NCBI RefSeq assembly: GCF_028751195.1
Contig: NZ_CP066784.1
Location: 3,534,001-3,598,000, forward strand
Direction: 5' to 3'
Source: Alicyclobacillus sp. ALC3
GTDB lineage: Bacteria > Bacillota > Bacilli > Alicyclobacillales > Alicyclobacillaceae
Length of the DNA stretch: 64,000 bases
The first letter of the stretch is position 1. The number at the start of each line of letters is the position of its first letter. This document shows positions 8,629 through 17,428 of the stretch, one piece after another. The notes under the pieces were generated by a model. The model did not search any database. It was not told where the DNA came from and saw only the letters and a list, made by a program, of their open reading frames with translations. A program made the position numbers and the translations under genes.

Positions 8629-9546
8629 ATGAGCTACCGAGATTTGGCAACGGTGTCCGGAGTGCAGAGCGTATGGGGGCTAATCGGTGCGACGTTTCGC
8701 CACTACGGTAGAGATTTTCCGTCAATCTTAGCGGCATCTGTATTCGTACAGGTTCCGTACTTTGTGCTCAGTTTCTTGTTTAACCACCAATCGACTGCGA
8801 CTGCGCCAATTAACTTGGCAAAGTTGCAACATGTGACAAGCTTCCAGCAGTTGGTGAAACTCGAGCAACAGGCTGGTGTTGCTCCCCAGCCGATTACCTG
8901 GGTACTGATGTTCCTCAATTTGCTCCTTGTGACACCGCTTTTGTACGGCATCATTGTGCAGTTGGTCCTGCATGAACGTCATCGCGATTCCGGAGGAGTC
9001 AGACGTGTGCCCGCCTTGTTTTCGCAAGCCTTTCATCGACTTGCCAGCGCCGTCGGTAGCCTTGTCTTGGCATCGCTGTTGGTGATGTTTGCCGTTTTGG
9101 CTGGAATGGCCGTCATTGGTCTGTTTGTTGCCGTATTTGCAGCAGTTAACCTGCCGACCGGCGTCGTAGGCGCGGTTGTCGTATTGCTTATCATCGGTCT
9201 TTTCTGTGTCTTGATTTGGGTCGGGGTGAAAATCGTCGCTGTGATTCCTGTGGTGTATGCTGAAGGTGTAGCGGGCATTTCGGCCGTAGCTCGGTCGGCA
9301 CGACTTGCGCAGCGCAACGCGTGGCACATCATTGGATTTGTATTGTGCATATATGTCATAACGACAGTTGTTCGCTTAGTCCTTTCAGCTCTTGCGCTAG
9401 GTCTGGTTCAAAATGCCACAGGCGCGTCTATCGTTGCAGATTTTCTGTCGCTGTTCACTGAGCCATTTATGTTGGTTGGAATGACGCTCCTCTACGTGAA
9501 TCTGCGTATTCGCGCAGGTGTCTCTAAGGGAGCTCTGGAACGGTAA
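8629..9546 (+). CDS. multi-pass membrane protein of unknown function
   Basis: A 305-residue protein with about five or six hydrophobic segments: residues 35-55, 85-110, 135-165, 170-200, 230-260 and 275-295. A pattern of long glycine- and valine-rich helices joined by short amphipathic loops resembles the membrane domain found in YciC/GDPD-associated and DUF975-type proteins, but no diagnostic motif is visible. It starts 36 bp after the ABC exporter genes with a good GGAAGGAGG site, so it is probably in the same operon and may assist that transporter. Confidence 0.7.
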   Translation: MSYRDLATVSGVQSVWGLIGATFRHYGRDFPSILAASVFVQVPYFVLSFLFNHQSTATAPINLAKLQHVTSFQQLVKLEQQAGVAPQPITWVLMFLNLLLVTPLLYGIIVQLVLHERHRDSGGVRRVPALFSQAFHRLASAVGSLVLASLLVMFAVLAGMAVIGLFVAVFAAVNLPTGVVGAVVVLLIIGLFCVLIWVGVKIVAVIPVVYAEGVAGISAVARSARLAQRNAWHIIGFVLCIYVITTVVRLVLSALALGLVQNATGASIVADFLSLFTEPFMLVGMTLLYVNLRIRAGVSKGALER

Positions 9547-9707
9547 GGAGTCGAGAGAGCCCGTTCGGTTGGCAGGGGATTTGTCGTCCCGAAGCGAAGT
9601 GTACACTCACGTTTCTACGAAATCGTCCTACTGTTCGAATGACAGACTTGTGCTGCTAAACGTGACCATTTCACGCAAGCAGTGTCAGCAAAGGGGCGGG
9701 TCTGCGC

Positions 9708-10211
9708 ATGAATCACTTTGTGTCTGAACCGCAGCAGTCATCATCGCACTTTGGCGAACGCCTGGGCCCTGCATCGGAGCGAGCGTCGGAGCGAACGGGC
9801 GATACAGGCGCCAAACCAAGTTCTGGCGACGTGATCTGGTTCTCGGTTCGCGCGGCCGGTGTGTCTGTGACGATTCGAGGCGTGCTGCCAACAAACTGGA
9901 CGTTCCTCTTAATTGACTTCAAGAAGCGAATGCGGCCTATCCCGATTCCGACCCGACGTGAGCTAGTTCGCCATATGTGGCGCCAGTTTGCTGAGTTGCC
10001 AATGGTAGATGTTGTGAGGGATTTGCACAGTTCCCGGCGTGTTTCTATGTTCGGCCAGGCTACCGGTAAACAATGGCCCGCCGAACGACTTTCATCGGCG
10101 GTGGATTCTCCCCAGTTTGAGGTCTGTGACTATGTGTCGCCAGACGACATGTTGCGGATTCTTCACACGGTATCCAGGGCGGTGCGCCGTCGCACACGCT
10201 GGCCGTGGTAG
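9708..10211 (+). CDS. hypothetical protein
   Basis: A 167-residue soluble, basic protein that I do not recognise. The first 45 residues are low-complexity (Ser, Glu, Arg). The rest may form a small mixed fold around VIWFSVRAAGVSVTIRG, and the C-terminus is very arginine rich (RAVRRRTRWPW). It sits on the same strand between two membrane-protein genes, 161 bp after the first and 42 bp before the second. The AAAGGGG-like site before ATG 9708 is modest. It is plausibly real, but no function can be offered. Confidence 0.5.
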   Translation: MNHFVSEPQQSSSHFGERLGPASERASERTGDTGAKPSSGDVIWFSVRAAGVSVTIRGVLPTNWTFLLIDFKKRMRPIPIPTRRELVRHMWRQFAELPMVDVVRDLHSSRRVSMFGQATGKQWPAERLSSAVDSPQFEVCDYVSPDDMLRILHTVSRAVRRRTRWPW

Positions 10212-10253
10212 GGGTTTGACATCATTAGTGAATGCAGAAGGGCTGGGACGCGG

Positions 10254-11786
10254 GTGAGTGAAGTGAGTTCAGGACCGAACAAGCGATCCGTGTGGAGGAC
10301 ATTGACCGCACACGATCCAGACGGTCCGTGGTGGCACAGGCTTCTGACCATCCAGACACTAGTGTTGTGCATCTGGTTGGTGGGCTTCGCAGTTTACGTC
10401 ATCAGCCCCATCTCTGACCCCGACACTCCGTGGCACCTCGCGACCGGACGTTACATCTTGTCGCACCACACGATTCCAACCACGGACCCATTTTCGTGGT
10501 CCATGCGCGGCCATCCCTGGGTGACTCAGGAGTGGCTGTTTGAAGTAATGCTCGCCTGGCTTGTCAATCACTTTCAGTACGCTGGTGCTTGGTTGCTCTT
10601 GGTTGGCGTTGAGACCATCACGGTGTTCTTCATGTACGCGACAGGCGTGCGAGTCTCGGGCGGGAACCGCATCGTTGCGGCCATTACATCCGTGCTTGGG
10701 GTGTTCGCCGGGCTCGTGTTTTGGGTTATCCGTCCGCAAATCATCTCGTACCTCATGTTCGCCGTCTTCATGTGGGTACTGCAGAAGGTCCGCGATGGAG
10801 AATTCCGAGTGTTATGGTTTGTACCGCTACTGTTTGTGTTGTGGACAAACTCCCATGGTTCGGCAAGTATCGGCATCTTTATGTTGCTACTTGAAGTGCT
10901 CATCAGCTTTATCCCCCGACTGGGCCGCTTTGAGAAACTGCGGCTGCCGAAGGGGGCGCGTCGACGCTTGCTCGCCGTGATGGTAGTGGGCTTCTTCGCT
11001 GGTCTCCTCAACCCGAACGGGATGAAGGCTTATACATACGCGCTGTTATCAACCGATCCGTTGATGACCAACAACATCGTGGAATGGTTTTCCCCAAACT
11101 TCCACATGCAGTACTTTGAGTATGGCGTACTGCCGTTTATTATTGTCACCTTCTTCGTCATCCTCGCGCGCCGCAAGTCCATACCGATGCGAGAGACGTT
11201 GTATTTCGGCGGTGCTTTCGCCATGACCTTAATCCACCAGCGGTTCATGCCGTACGTCGCCATTGCCGCAAGCCCCATGCTCTCTGCAGCACTGTCTGAT
11301 GCCGTGCCGCGTCTGTTGCGGCCCTCACGTCTCATCCGCATGGTGAACGGTGCGCTGTGCCTCGTCGCCCTCTTCGTGTTTGGAACTCGCCTGCCGCAAA
11401 TTCAGGGGTCGTTTTCCAGTCACATGGACCGTGCGGCGTACCCGATTGCAGCGGTGAATTACATCGAACAGCACCACCTACTCAACCACAGAAAGTTGCT
11501 CAATCTCTACAGTTGGGGTGGGTACCTGATCTACCGGCACATCCCGCCGTTTATCGACGGCAGAACAGACATCTATTTGCAGAACAACACCTTTTCAAAC
11601 TACCTCGCCATCCAAAACATGAACTGGAACGGCCCCCTCTTGATGAGTAGTTACAATTTCAGCATCGTGCTGTTCCCGCCAGGTTCGGTTCTAGCCACGT
11701 ACCTCTCCAGTCAACCCGGCTGGACAAGCGTGTACCAAGATGGAACAGCTGAAGTCTTTGTCAAACAAAAGACCGTTTCGCCATAG
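10254..11786 (+). CDS. large polytopic membrane protein, glycosyltransferase-C-like architecture
   Basis: A 510-residue protein with about ten membrane helices. After the first helix an external loop reads SDPDTPWHLATGRYILSHH and then HPWVTQEWLFEVMLAW: Asp- and His-rich loop-1 motifs like those of membrane GT-C glycosyltransferases that use polyprenyl-linked sugars. The C-terminal 100 residues are a soluble extracytoplasmic part (FIDGRTDIYL). This suggests, without proving, transfer of a sugar to a cell-envelope acceptor. GTG 10254 is used; GTG 10263 is an alternative, and neither has a strong ribosome binding site. Confidence 0.7.
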   Translation: MSEVSSGPNKRSVWRTLTAHDPDGPWWHRLLTIQTLVLCIWLVGFAVYVISPISDPDTPWHLATGRYILSHHTIPTTDPFSWSMRGHPWVTQEWLFEVMLAWLVNHFQYAGAWLLLVGVETITVFFMYATGVRVSGGNRIVAAITSVLGVFAGLVFWVIRPQIISYLMFAVFMWVLQKVRDGEFRVLWFVPLLFVLWTNSHGSASIGIFMLLLEVLISFIPRLGRFEKLRLPKGARRRLLAVMVVGFFAGLLNPNGMKAYTYALLSTDPLMTNNIVEWFSPNFHMQYFEYGVLPFIIVTFFVILARRKSIPMRETLYFGGAFAMTLIHQRFMPYVAIAASPMLSAALSDAVPRLLRPSRLIRMVNGALCLVALFVFGTRLPQIQGSFSSHMDRAAYPIAAVNYIEQHHLLNHRKLLNLYSWGGYLIYRHIPPFIDGRTDIYLQNNTFSNYLAIQNMNWNGPLLMSSYNFSIVLFPPGSVLATYLSSQPGWTSVYQDGTAEVFVKQKTVSP

Positions 11787-11887
11787 TCGGTACATGGAAC
11801 CACCTGTGCGCATATCATGCCCGTAACAGGCGCCTAGCCGCAGTCTGCGGCTGTGCCGCGCCGAATTGGTGCGGGGAGTGATAGCGA

Positions 11888-13189
11888 ATGTGGATCCATA
11901 CGGTTTCTGAAGGCGACACTGTGCAGAGCATCGCCGAACAGTACGGGACGACGACACGAGAAGTTAATCGTTTAAATGAAATCGGAACCCAGGACACTTT
12001 GGTGCCAGGCTTGCACTTGGTGGTACCAGGCCCGTCTGTCGGCGTCCGCCCCTATACGATTCAGTCCGGTGACACTCTCACGTCCATTAGCCGCAAAGCC
12101 GGCATACCACTCCCCCGCCTGCAGAGATGGACCGGCATGACGGCAAACACCGCCCTCATGGCGGGCCAGACACTCTACCTTCCTCAGGAGATCCCGCAAG
12201 CCGATCGCCCCACGATCGAAGCCAACGGATACTTGTTGCCATCGGGCACCACCAGTGATTCGAATATCCTGCGCGACGTGCCGTCGCTCACCTATGTTTC
12301 TATGTTCAGTTACCAAGCACGGGTGGATGGTTCGCTGCAACCACCCAAAGACACACTACCCTTGCAGACCGCTAAAGAACTAAACATAGCGCCGCTTCTG
12401 ACCGTAACGAACTTTGACGGCAATAACTTCAACACACAGCTTGCTCACACCATTTTGGCCAACGGGTCGATTCGCCGTCGCCTGATCGACAATCTGGCGC
12501 GTACCATGACACAACAAGGCTTTCGCGGGGTCAATGTTGACTTCGAGCACATGGCTCCTTCCGATCGGCCACTGTATAACGCATTCATTCGGGATCTGAA
12601 GAACACGATGCGAAGCAGCGGCTTCTCCACATCCATCGCAATGGGACCAAAGACCTCCGACGAACCGTCGGCGTCCTGGATGGGGGCCTTTGACTACCGC
12701 ACACTGGGTCAGGAAGTCGACTTTTTGATGTTGATGACGTATGAGTGGGGATGGGTCGGCGGACCGCCAATGGCAATAGCCCCTCTCAACCAGGTGCGGG
12801 CGGTGCTCGACTATGCTACATCTGTCATGCAAAACAACAAGATTCTGATGGGCATGGCGCTCTACGGGTACGACTGGCCACTGCCGCACACACCAGGCAA
12901 GCGTGCCTCGGGGCTTTCGAACCTGACCGCGCAGAAGCTCGCGATGGCGCAGCAAGTGCCGATTCAGTGGGACAGCGCGGCGCAGTCTCCCTATTTCCGC
13001 TATCGTGCGTCCGACGGCGTAGACCATGAAGTGTGGTTCGAAGACGCACTGTCGACTCTGATTAAGTTCCAGCTCGTGCAAGACATGAACCTACACGGAC
13101 TAACATATTGGGTCCTCGGCCAGGAGTCACCGTGGACGTACTACCTGATGACAGACCGCTTTAATGTCCGGAAGCTTCCCGCCAGGTGA
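11888..13189 (+). CDS. LysM x2 + GH18 spore-cortex-type glucosaminidase (SleL/YaaH-like)
   Basis: A 433-residue enzyme. LysM repeats at about residues 2-47 and 54-98 bind peptidoglycan. The GH18 barrel (about 108-430) carries the DxE catalytic pair in GVNVDFEHM (Asp218, Glu220), YEWGWVGGPPMAIAPL on the active-site side, and a terminal GLTYWVLGQESPW. SleL/YaaH enzymes cut cortex fragments during germination; there is no signal peptide, as is usual for spore-coat-associated members. The start is ATG 11888 after GGGGAGTGATAGCGA. Its last 145 codons are duplicated at 34159-34585. Confidence 0.9.
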   Translation: MWIHTVSEGDTVQSIAEQYGTTTREVNRLNEIGTQDTLVPGLHLVVPGPSVGVRPYTIQSGDTLTSISRKAGIPLPRLQRWTGMTANTALMAGQTLYLPQEIPQADRPTIEANGYLLPSGTTSDSNILRDVPSLTYVSMFSYQARVDGSLQPPKDTLPLQTAKELNIAPLLTVTNFDGNNFNTQLAHTILANGSIRRRLIDNLARTMTQQGFRGVNVDFEHMAPSDRPLYNAFIRDLKNTMRSSGFSTSIAMGPKTSDEPSASWMGAFDYRTLGQEVDFLMLMTYEWGWVGGPPMAIAPLNQVRAVLDYATSVMQNNKILMGMALYGYDWPLPHTPGKRASGLSNLTAQKLAMAQQVPIQWDSAAQSPYFRYRASDGVDHEVWFEDALSTLIKFQLVQDMNLHGLTYWVLGQESPWTYYLMTDRFNVRKLPAR

Positions 13190-13724
13190 AGATCCGCATG
13201 GTCGAGCCAAATTGACTCCAACATAGGAGGTGGGCGCGATGCGTGATTCCGCAGGCCCTCATTTGACCGAGCACGTGACGAGTGCGAGAAGCATGGCTCC
13301 TGTTTCCGCCGATCCCGTTTCCCTCCCGGCCGAAGCGCCATGGACGGAAGGCAGTCACATCGCCGCGGTGCGCATGCACTACCGCCGCCTTCGCGTCGGT
13401 GACCGCATCCGAATTCGCCCGACGGCCAAGAGTCAGTACGCTGGCTGCGAAGGCGTGGTCACCTACGTGGGGCGAACAGTGTGCGACGTCAAACTCGAGT
13501 TCGGGAAGCGCAAACGGCGTACTGCGAGTGGTGGGAAGCAACAGGAGTACGTCGAGACAGCGTACGAGACCTTGCCGAAAGAAGAGATCGAGAGCATCAA
13601 GCCGCACGTGGAACTGATTCGGTTTGTCAGCGGCACAAGGCGGGGACAGTCGCGGACGTTGGCTTCGTACTTGCTCGCGGCAGCGTGTGTGGCTGCAGCG
13701 GTGTATTTCTTCGTGATTCACTGA
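12753..13724 (+). repeat. large direct repeat, copy 1 (left flank of accessory region)
   Basis: This segment covers the 3' third of the GH18 gene and all of the following small gene. It reappears in the same orientation at 34159-35119. Long blocks are base-for-base the same or nearly so (for example 12880-13010 versus 34270-34400); the first part of the small gene has diverged more. The two copies bracket about 20.4 kb. Confidence 0.9.
13239..13724 (+). CDS. small C-terminally anchored protein with a KOW/SH3-like core
   Basis: A 161-residue protein, not assigned to a named family. Residues 1-45 look disordered. Residues 46-95 form a basic beta-rich block, YRRLRVGDRIRIRPTAKS then GCEGVVTYVGRTVCDVKLEF, reminiscent of a KOW or SH3-like barrel (inference). 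A helix at about 140-160 (ASYLLAAACVAAAVYFFV) anchors the C-terminus. ATG 13239 has AGGAGGT seven bases upstream. It follows the GH18 gene by 49 bp and is duplicated with it, so the two may work together in the spore or envelope. Confidence 0.65.
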   Translation: MRDSAGPHLTEHVTSARSMAPVSADPVSLPAEAPWTEGSHIAAVRMHYRRLRVGDRIRIRPTAKSQYAGCEGVVTYVGRTVCDVKLEFGKRKRRTASGGKQQEYVETAYETLPKEEIESIKPHVELIRFVSGTRRGQSRTLASYLLAAACVAAAVYFFVIH

Positions 13725-13778
13725 ACTACGATATGCCGCAAGTAGGTGCTCGTTGTGAGGACCCATATGTACTGCCCG

Positions 13779-13820
13779 CGGGGCTGCCCTCAGTGCGAAT
13801 GTGCTGTTGGGGCAGTCCCG
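13779..13820. terminator. hairpin terminator of the GGGACTGCCC family
   Basis: Stem 13779-13789 (CGGGGCTGCCC) pairs with 13810-13820 (GGGCAGTCCCG, one G-T pair). The loop has CAGTGCGAAT then GTGCTG. It closely matches the hairpin at 56457-56496. A short CTTTG follows, so it is a weak terminator at best. Confidence 0.6.
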
Positions 13821-14074
13821 CTTTGCCTAGACCCCTGTAGGTCAATGGCTTTATTGCGTGCGATTTGCAATAGCCAAGCTCGTTGGTTACCGCTACGAAA
13901 CTGATGGTCATCAGTTTGTTCAGTTCCGTACGGAGATCGTCAATCATCTGAAAATCCGACCTCGTGACCGCAACTGGGTAGACGAACAAGCAGAAAAAAT
14001 CTCCATTCTGAATAATAGCCCTTGAGTACGACGTAACGTAATACTTTATGCTTCTTGAAGAAGGGGGCTTTCGA

Positions 14075-14884
14075 TTGGCCCATCAGCTTTATCTTACTCA
14101 TGAATTCGCCAAGAAATCGTCTGTTTCGGTACGTACACTCCAATTTTATGACAAGAAGGGGTTGCTATCACCTTCGGCGCATACGCGTTCAGGGTATCGG
14201 CTATATTCAGAAGACGATTTGGTTCGATTGCAGCAGATCCTAGCCCTGAAATATCTAGGATTCTCTCTGATGGAAATTAAGAACCTCATACGTCAGGGAG
14301 CAAATGAGCTCTCTTTCGCGCTCACAGTACAGAAGGAAATGTTGCTGGGCAAACGACAGCAGATTGACGCCATCATTACCGCCATCGAAAAGATAGAAAA
14401 TGTGGAAACTAAAAGTTTAGACTATAAAGCCATCGTCAAGATTATTGAGGCGATTCAAGTAGATTTGAAGTCACAGTGGATAAGCAGATACTTGTCCTCT
14501 GAGGAAAGCAGAACGTTGGAAGAAATCGCCGAGAAATCCTTTTCGGATGAGGCGCTGCGAAAGTTAGCACAACAGGAATACACCGAAGAGATGCATCAAC
14601 AGTACTGTCATTTTTATGATGAAGTCAGACGACTGGTTGCACAGGATACGGATCCAGCCAGTCAAGAGGCACAGGAACTTGCTCAATATTTGACTGACCT
14701 AAACAGGCAACGTTCCCAAGGGTGGAATCAGGAGTTGCTCACGGGAATGAAGAAGTCATGGGAAACGTTCAATTTGCTTCCCGAAGGCCAAAAACCTCAG
14801 GTGTTCGCCCTGACCGTGAAGGAAACAGAGTTCATCAGGCGAGCTTGTTCGATACTGTACGAGCAGAAGAGCCTTGATGGCTAA
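14075..14884 (+). CDS. MerR-family regulator with TipAS-like ligand domain
   Basis: A 269-residue regulator. The N-terminal MerR helix-turn-helix (about residues 5-75) contains SVRTLQFYDKKGLL, SGYRLYSEDDLVRLQQI and the typical LGFSLMEIKNLI. A coiled-coil stretch follows (about 85-120), then a helical domain ending in a TipAS-type antibiotic-recognition module (about 140-265, EEMHQQYCHFYDEVRRLV). Such proteins activate drug-resistance genes on binding peptide antibiotics. TTG 14075 is chosen because AAGGGGG lies seven bases upstream; ATG 14048 would place that site inside the gene. No obvious target is adjacent. It marks the start of the AT-richer region. Confidence 0.85.
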   Translation: MAHQLYLTHEFAKKSSVSVRTLQFYDKKGLLSPSAHTRSGYRLYSEDDLVRLQQILALKYLGFSLMEIKNLIRQGANELSFALTVQKEMLLGKRQQIDAIITAIEKIENVETKSLDYKAIVKIIEAIQVDLKSQWISRYLSSEESRTLEEIAEKSFSDEALRKLAQQEYTEEMHQQYCHFYDEVRRLVAQDTDPASQEAQELAQYLTDLNRQRSQGWNQELLTGMKKSWETFNLLPEGQKPQVFALTVKETEFIRRACSILYEQKSLDG

Positions 14885-15022
14885 GTAGTCAATGAACCGT
14901 TCTGTGTGTCGGTTAGTGCGATCGGTTAAACAATTTGCGCGCACTGCATTCCACAATTGCACGGACCTTGCCTTCAGTTGCTCGCAAACAGTCTGTGTAC
15001 AAGTAAATCGGAGGCTCTAATC

Positions 15023-15532
15023 ATGGAACTCGGGATTTATCTAGTGTTAGGTGTTGTTATCCTTGTTGGGGTTATTTGGCGCATACGACGGCTGACGAAA
15101 CCATCAAATAGACCTGTCACGGGTCGTAGGCTTTTTCTCACACTTGTCTTGGTGATTGTGCTGATTGGTATAGATTGGGGAGTCTCCGCTACATATATTC
15201 AATACCCACCAGTGTGGATGACTGTCGTAACGGCAGCCGTTGGTGTAGTTATGTCTCTGCCGCTGATCTTTACAACCAATTACGAGAGAAGAACTGATGG
15301 TCAAATTTATAGCCAACAAAATCTAATGTTTGTTGTGAGCTTCGTCTGCTTAATTGTCATCAGGTTGTTCGGAGATATTCTACTGCGGCGGTACTTTAAT
15401 CCCGAGATTTTCGCCTATTTGACTTATGTTCTCGTCCTCGCCTACTTCGTTCCTTGGCGCCTAGTCTGTTGGATGAAGTTCCGTCGACTTGCTTCGAAGA
15501 ACGCCAACAAGGCAGGCGTATCGGAGCCCTAG
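15023..15532 (+). CDS. CcdC/DUF1453-like membrane protein
   Basis: A 169-residue integral membrane protein with about five helices (residues 3-22, 35-55, 65-85, 100-120 and 132-152). The loop TTNYERRTDGQIYSQQN between helices 3 and 4 resembles the CcdC family (DUF1453), in which a basic loop with DGxIY precedes a long helix. Function is unknown; in some Bacilli members sit near cytochrome-c maturation genes, but not here. ATG 15023 has TCGGAGG upstream. It stands alone after the MerR gene. Confidence 0.6.
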   Translation: MELGIYLVLGVVILVGVIWRIRRLTKPSNRPVTGRRLFLTLVLVIVLIGIDWGVSATYIQYPPVWMTVVTAAVGVVMSLPLIFTTNYERRTDGQIYSQQNLMFVVSFVCLIVIRLFGDILLRRYFNPEIFAYLTYVLVLAYFVPWRLVCWMKFRRLASKNANKAGVSEP

Positions 15533-15886
15533 GTTCTTTCGACATCGAGCACGTAGTTCACCATACTCCTCCAACCCGTTACCTCGCGCCACAACAGCTA
15601 GACGGGACGACACAGAGTCCACGGTCTGTTCCGTCTATCAACCTATCAACCACTTGCCGTCATGCTCTTTTTGGGTGATAATGGTTATCCGAACCCAGGC
15701 TGACGTACAAGTTGCTCATGCAGAACTCATTGAATTCCATGAGCAACACATGGCGAGAACTGAACAGCATAACCATTCCATTTGGGGTTTTGGCTTCCTG
15801 TACTAGCGGAGAGCTGTCTTCAAGAGGGCGATTTTACCAAAAATCAAACCAAGTTGTAGTATGCTGAACTCTGGGGGTGAGTGTTA
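15533..15886 (+). other. gene-poor interval
   Basis: This 354-base stretch has no convincing gene. The best frame (ATG 15680 to TAG 15804, 41 codons, starting MVIRTQADVQ) has no ribosome binding site and no recognisable features. There is no strong hairpin. It may be decayed sequence. Confidence 0.4.
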
Positions 15887-16099
15887 ATGGCAAAACCTAC
15901 GAGTTTCGAGTACCAAGTGTTCGATAGGAAATTGGTTTGCCCAGTGTGTGAGAATAACAAGTTCTACACACGAGAGACACTTATGAATACAGCGGGGATG
16001 GCGCTTTTTAACTTAGAGTTCATCAATAAAACGGCAAACAACTATATCTGCGATAAGTGTGGATATGTCTATTGGTTCATGGACGTATCGGAGAAATAG
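15887..16099 (+). CDS. small zinc-ribbon protein (DUF2082-like)
   Basis: A 70-residue protein with two CxxC knuckles, CPVCENNKFYTRET near residue 20 and YICDKCGYVYWFM near the C-terminus, which should bind one zinc ion. The spacing and the C-terminal YVYWFM fit the small DUF2082 zinc-ribbon proteins, predicted but not shown to bind nucleic acid. ATG 15887 is preferred to GTG 15881 because GGGGGTGA lies six bases upstream. Monocistronic as far as can be seen. Confidence 0.75.
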   Translation: MAKPTSFEYQVFDRKLVCPVCENNKFYTRETLMNTAGMALFNLEFINKTANNYICDKCGYVYWFMDVSEK

Positions 16100-16208
16100 C
16101 AATCCCATGTTACCGGGTTTTATTAGGTCGGAGCCAGTCTGTCGAACTGAGCGCATTTTTTGATGTGTCGAGACAGACATACAATCATTTTTACTCGGAG
16201 GGGTTGTG

Positions 16209-16617
16209 GTGAAGCGGGCAGCACTTATAACTGGGGTTGTTTTCGTAAGCGTCGTATCCCTGAGCGCGTGCGGTTCGGCAGGAACATCAAACTCCATAAC
16301 CTAACCATGTCCCTGGAACCGCACCCGATGGAACGTATGTGGACGAGGTGAGGTGGCACGGAAATTGGTACATCCCTGGTTCTGTAAACGTCGCAACGGT
16401 GGGGAGTCAGATTGGCACAGTTGAGCAACTTGTGAAGTCCTACCCGAGTGGCAGTCGAACCGTATCCAACTACGCCCCGGAAGGAACTAAGCTATATAGT
16501 CTTCCAGGAGTCAGCACGAGTAGGGCGATTGCCGTAGAGTACCCTACAGGTCACTATACCAAGGCCGTCACTTATCAAGCTACGTATGCGCAATTGCCAT
16601 CGCGTAATTATATCTGA
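16209..16617 (+). pseudogene. frameshifted small lipoprotein gene
   Basis: GTG 16209, behind CGGAGGGG, opens a lipoprotein signal peptide (VKRAALITGVV...LSACGS, lipobox LSAC). The frame stops at TAA 16302-16304. The next frame is open only from 16300 and continues to TGA 16615-16617 with matching secreted-protein character (DEVRWHGNWYIPGSV, APEGTKLYSLPGVS). The two frames abut at 16300, so a single-base change most simply explains the break. The C-terminal part resembles the intact lipoprotein at 26388-26729 (SVPGV motif followed by an AV.. strand), so this is a paralogue that was lost or contains a sequence error. Confidence 0.65.
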
Positions 16618-16886
16618 AAGCTCGTTAATTGGCTGAGTGATGAAACTGCAGGAACCGCTCTTCGTGTCCGACTGAGGAGACTCGAGTACAGTGGTCACCC
16701 AGTTTGCGTAAGCATTCATCTTTGACTGTGAGGACTTCTGTCGTTCTCGGATAGCGCAAGAACAAAATATTGATCTTGAGGGGGGACTTACGTCTCTCCT
16801 GATTGTGATCCCAAATATTAATTCACAAAAGTCCACAGCCGAACTGGATTTTTCCGAGATGAAGTGTGATATCGGATTCGTGTAAC

Positions 16887-16894
16887 CGTCTAAT
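16887..16894 (+). promoter_or_regulatory. putative ECF-type -10 element (CGTCTAAT)
   Basis: CGTCTAATCTTATG, about 28 bases before the sigma start. The same element, CGTCTAATTTTATG, lies at an almost identical distance before the sigma gene at 43715, and CGTCTGTT precedes the one at 20623. ECF sigma genes are commonly autoregulated from CGTC-type -10 boxes; the -35 is not clear. Confidence 0.45.
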
Positions 16895-16921
16895 CTTATG
16901 ACGGCAATTGGAGGTGAGGTA

Positions 16922-17428
16922 GTGGCAGCAGTGGACGATATTCGACAGCTCTTTGAGGAATATGCCAATGACATTTTCCGTTACGCGAAAGTCTCACTCG
17001 CTCCTTCGCATGACCCAAACGACGCTGTGCAAGAGGTGTTTTACCGTGCGTTCAAGAGCTGGCACACGTTTAGAGGTGAATCAAATCCTAGGACTTGGCT
17101 GTTTACAATCGCGCGGAATTACATCTTTGACCTACAACGAAAGACACGCATGAGCACCGTGCTTATCAGCGACACTGACCTCTCATCGGTGACAGATCAC
17201 CGCGCTACGGTGGACGGAAATCTGTTGATAATATGGGAGGCGGTCGCTGCACTGAAAGAAACGTACCGCACCGTGGTCGTCCTTCGTCACATCGAAGGTT
17301 TCACAGTCGCAGAAACGGCAACGATTCTTGGCTGGTCAGAAACCAAGGTCACCACGACTGACCATCGTGCGTTGGCAAGACTAAAAACCTTACTTAGCAA
17401 TAATCATGAGGGGGTTGTGTGCGAATGA
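16922..17428 (+). CDS. ECF RNA polymerase sigma factor
   Basis: A 168-residue sigma-70-family extracytoplasmic-function factor. Region 2 is at about residues 10-80 (DPNDAVQEVFYRAFKSW, TWLFTIARNYIFD) and region 4 at about 105-160 (VVVLRHIEGFTVAETATILGWSETKV). GTG 16922 is chosen because GGAGGTGAG lies just upstream; ATG 16898 would swallow that site. The stop overlaps the start of the next gene by ATGA, the normal layout for sigma with anti-sigma. It is closely similar in motifs to the sigma factor at 43200-43715 (same ILGWSE.KV segment), suggesting a recent common origin. Confidence 0.92.
   Translation: MAAVDDIRQLFEEYANDIFRYAKVSLAPSHDPNDAVQEVFYRAFKSWHTFRGESNPRTWLFTIARNYIFDLQRKTRMSTVLISDTDLSSVTDHRATVDGNLLIIWEAVAALKETYRTVVVLRHIEGFTVAETATILGWSETKVTTTDHRALARLKTLLSNNHEGVVCE

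Noticed and set aside
8629..9546. Assignment of the membrane protein to a glycerophosphodiesterase
   Set aside because: Only the membrane-domain character is similar; none of the catalytic motifs of that enzyme are present.
12380..13081. 233-residue minus-strand frame opposite the GH18 gene
   Set aside because: Antisense shadow of a conserved catalytic domain. It also recurs in the duplicated copy simply because the DNA is duplicated.
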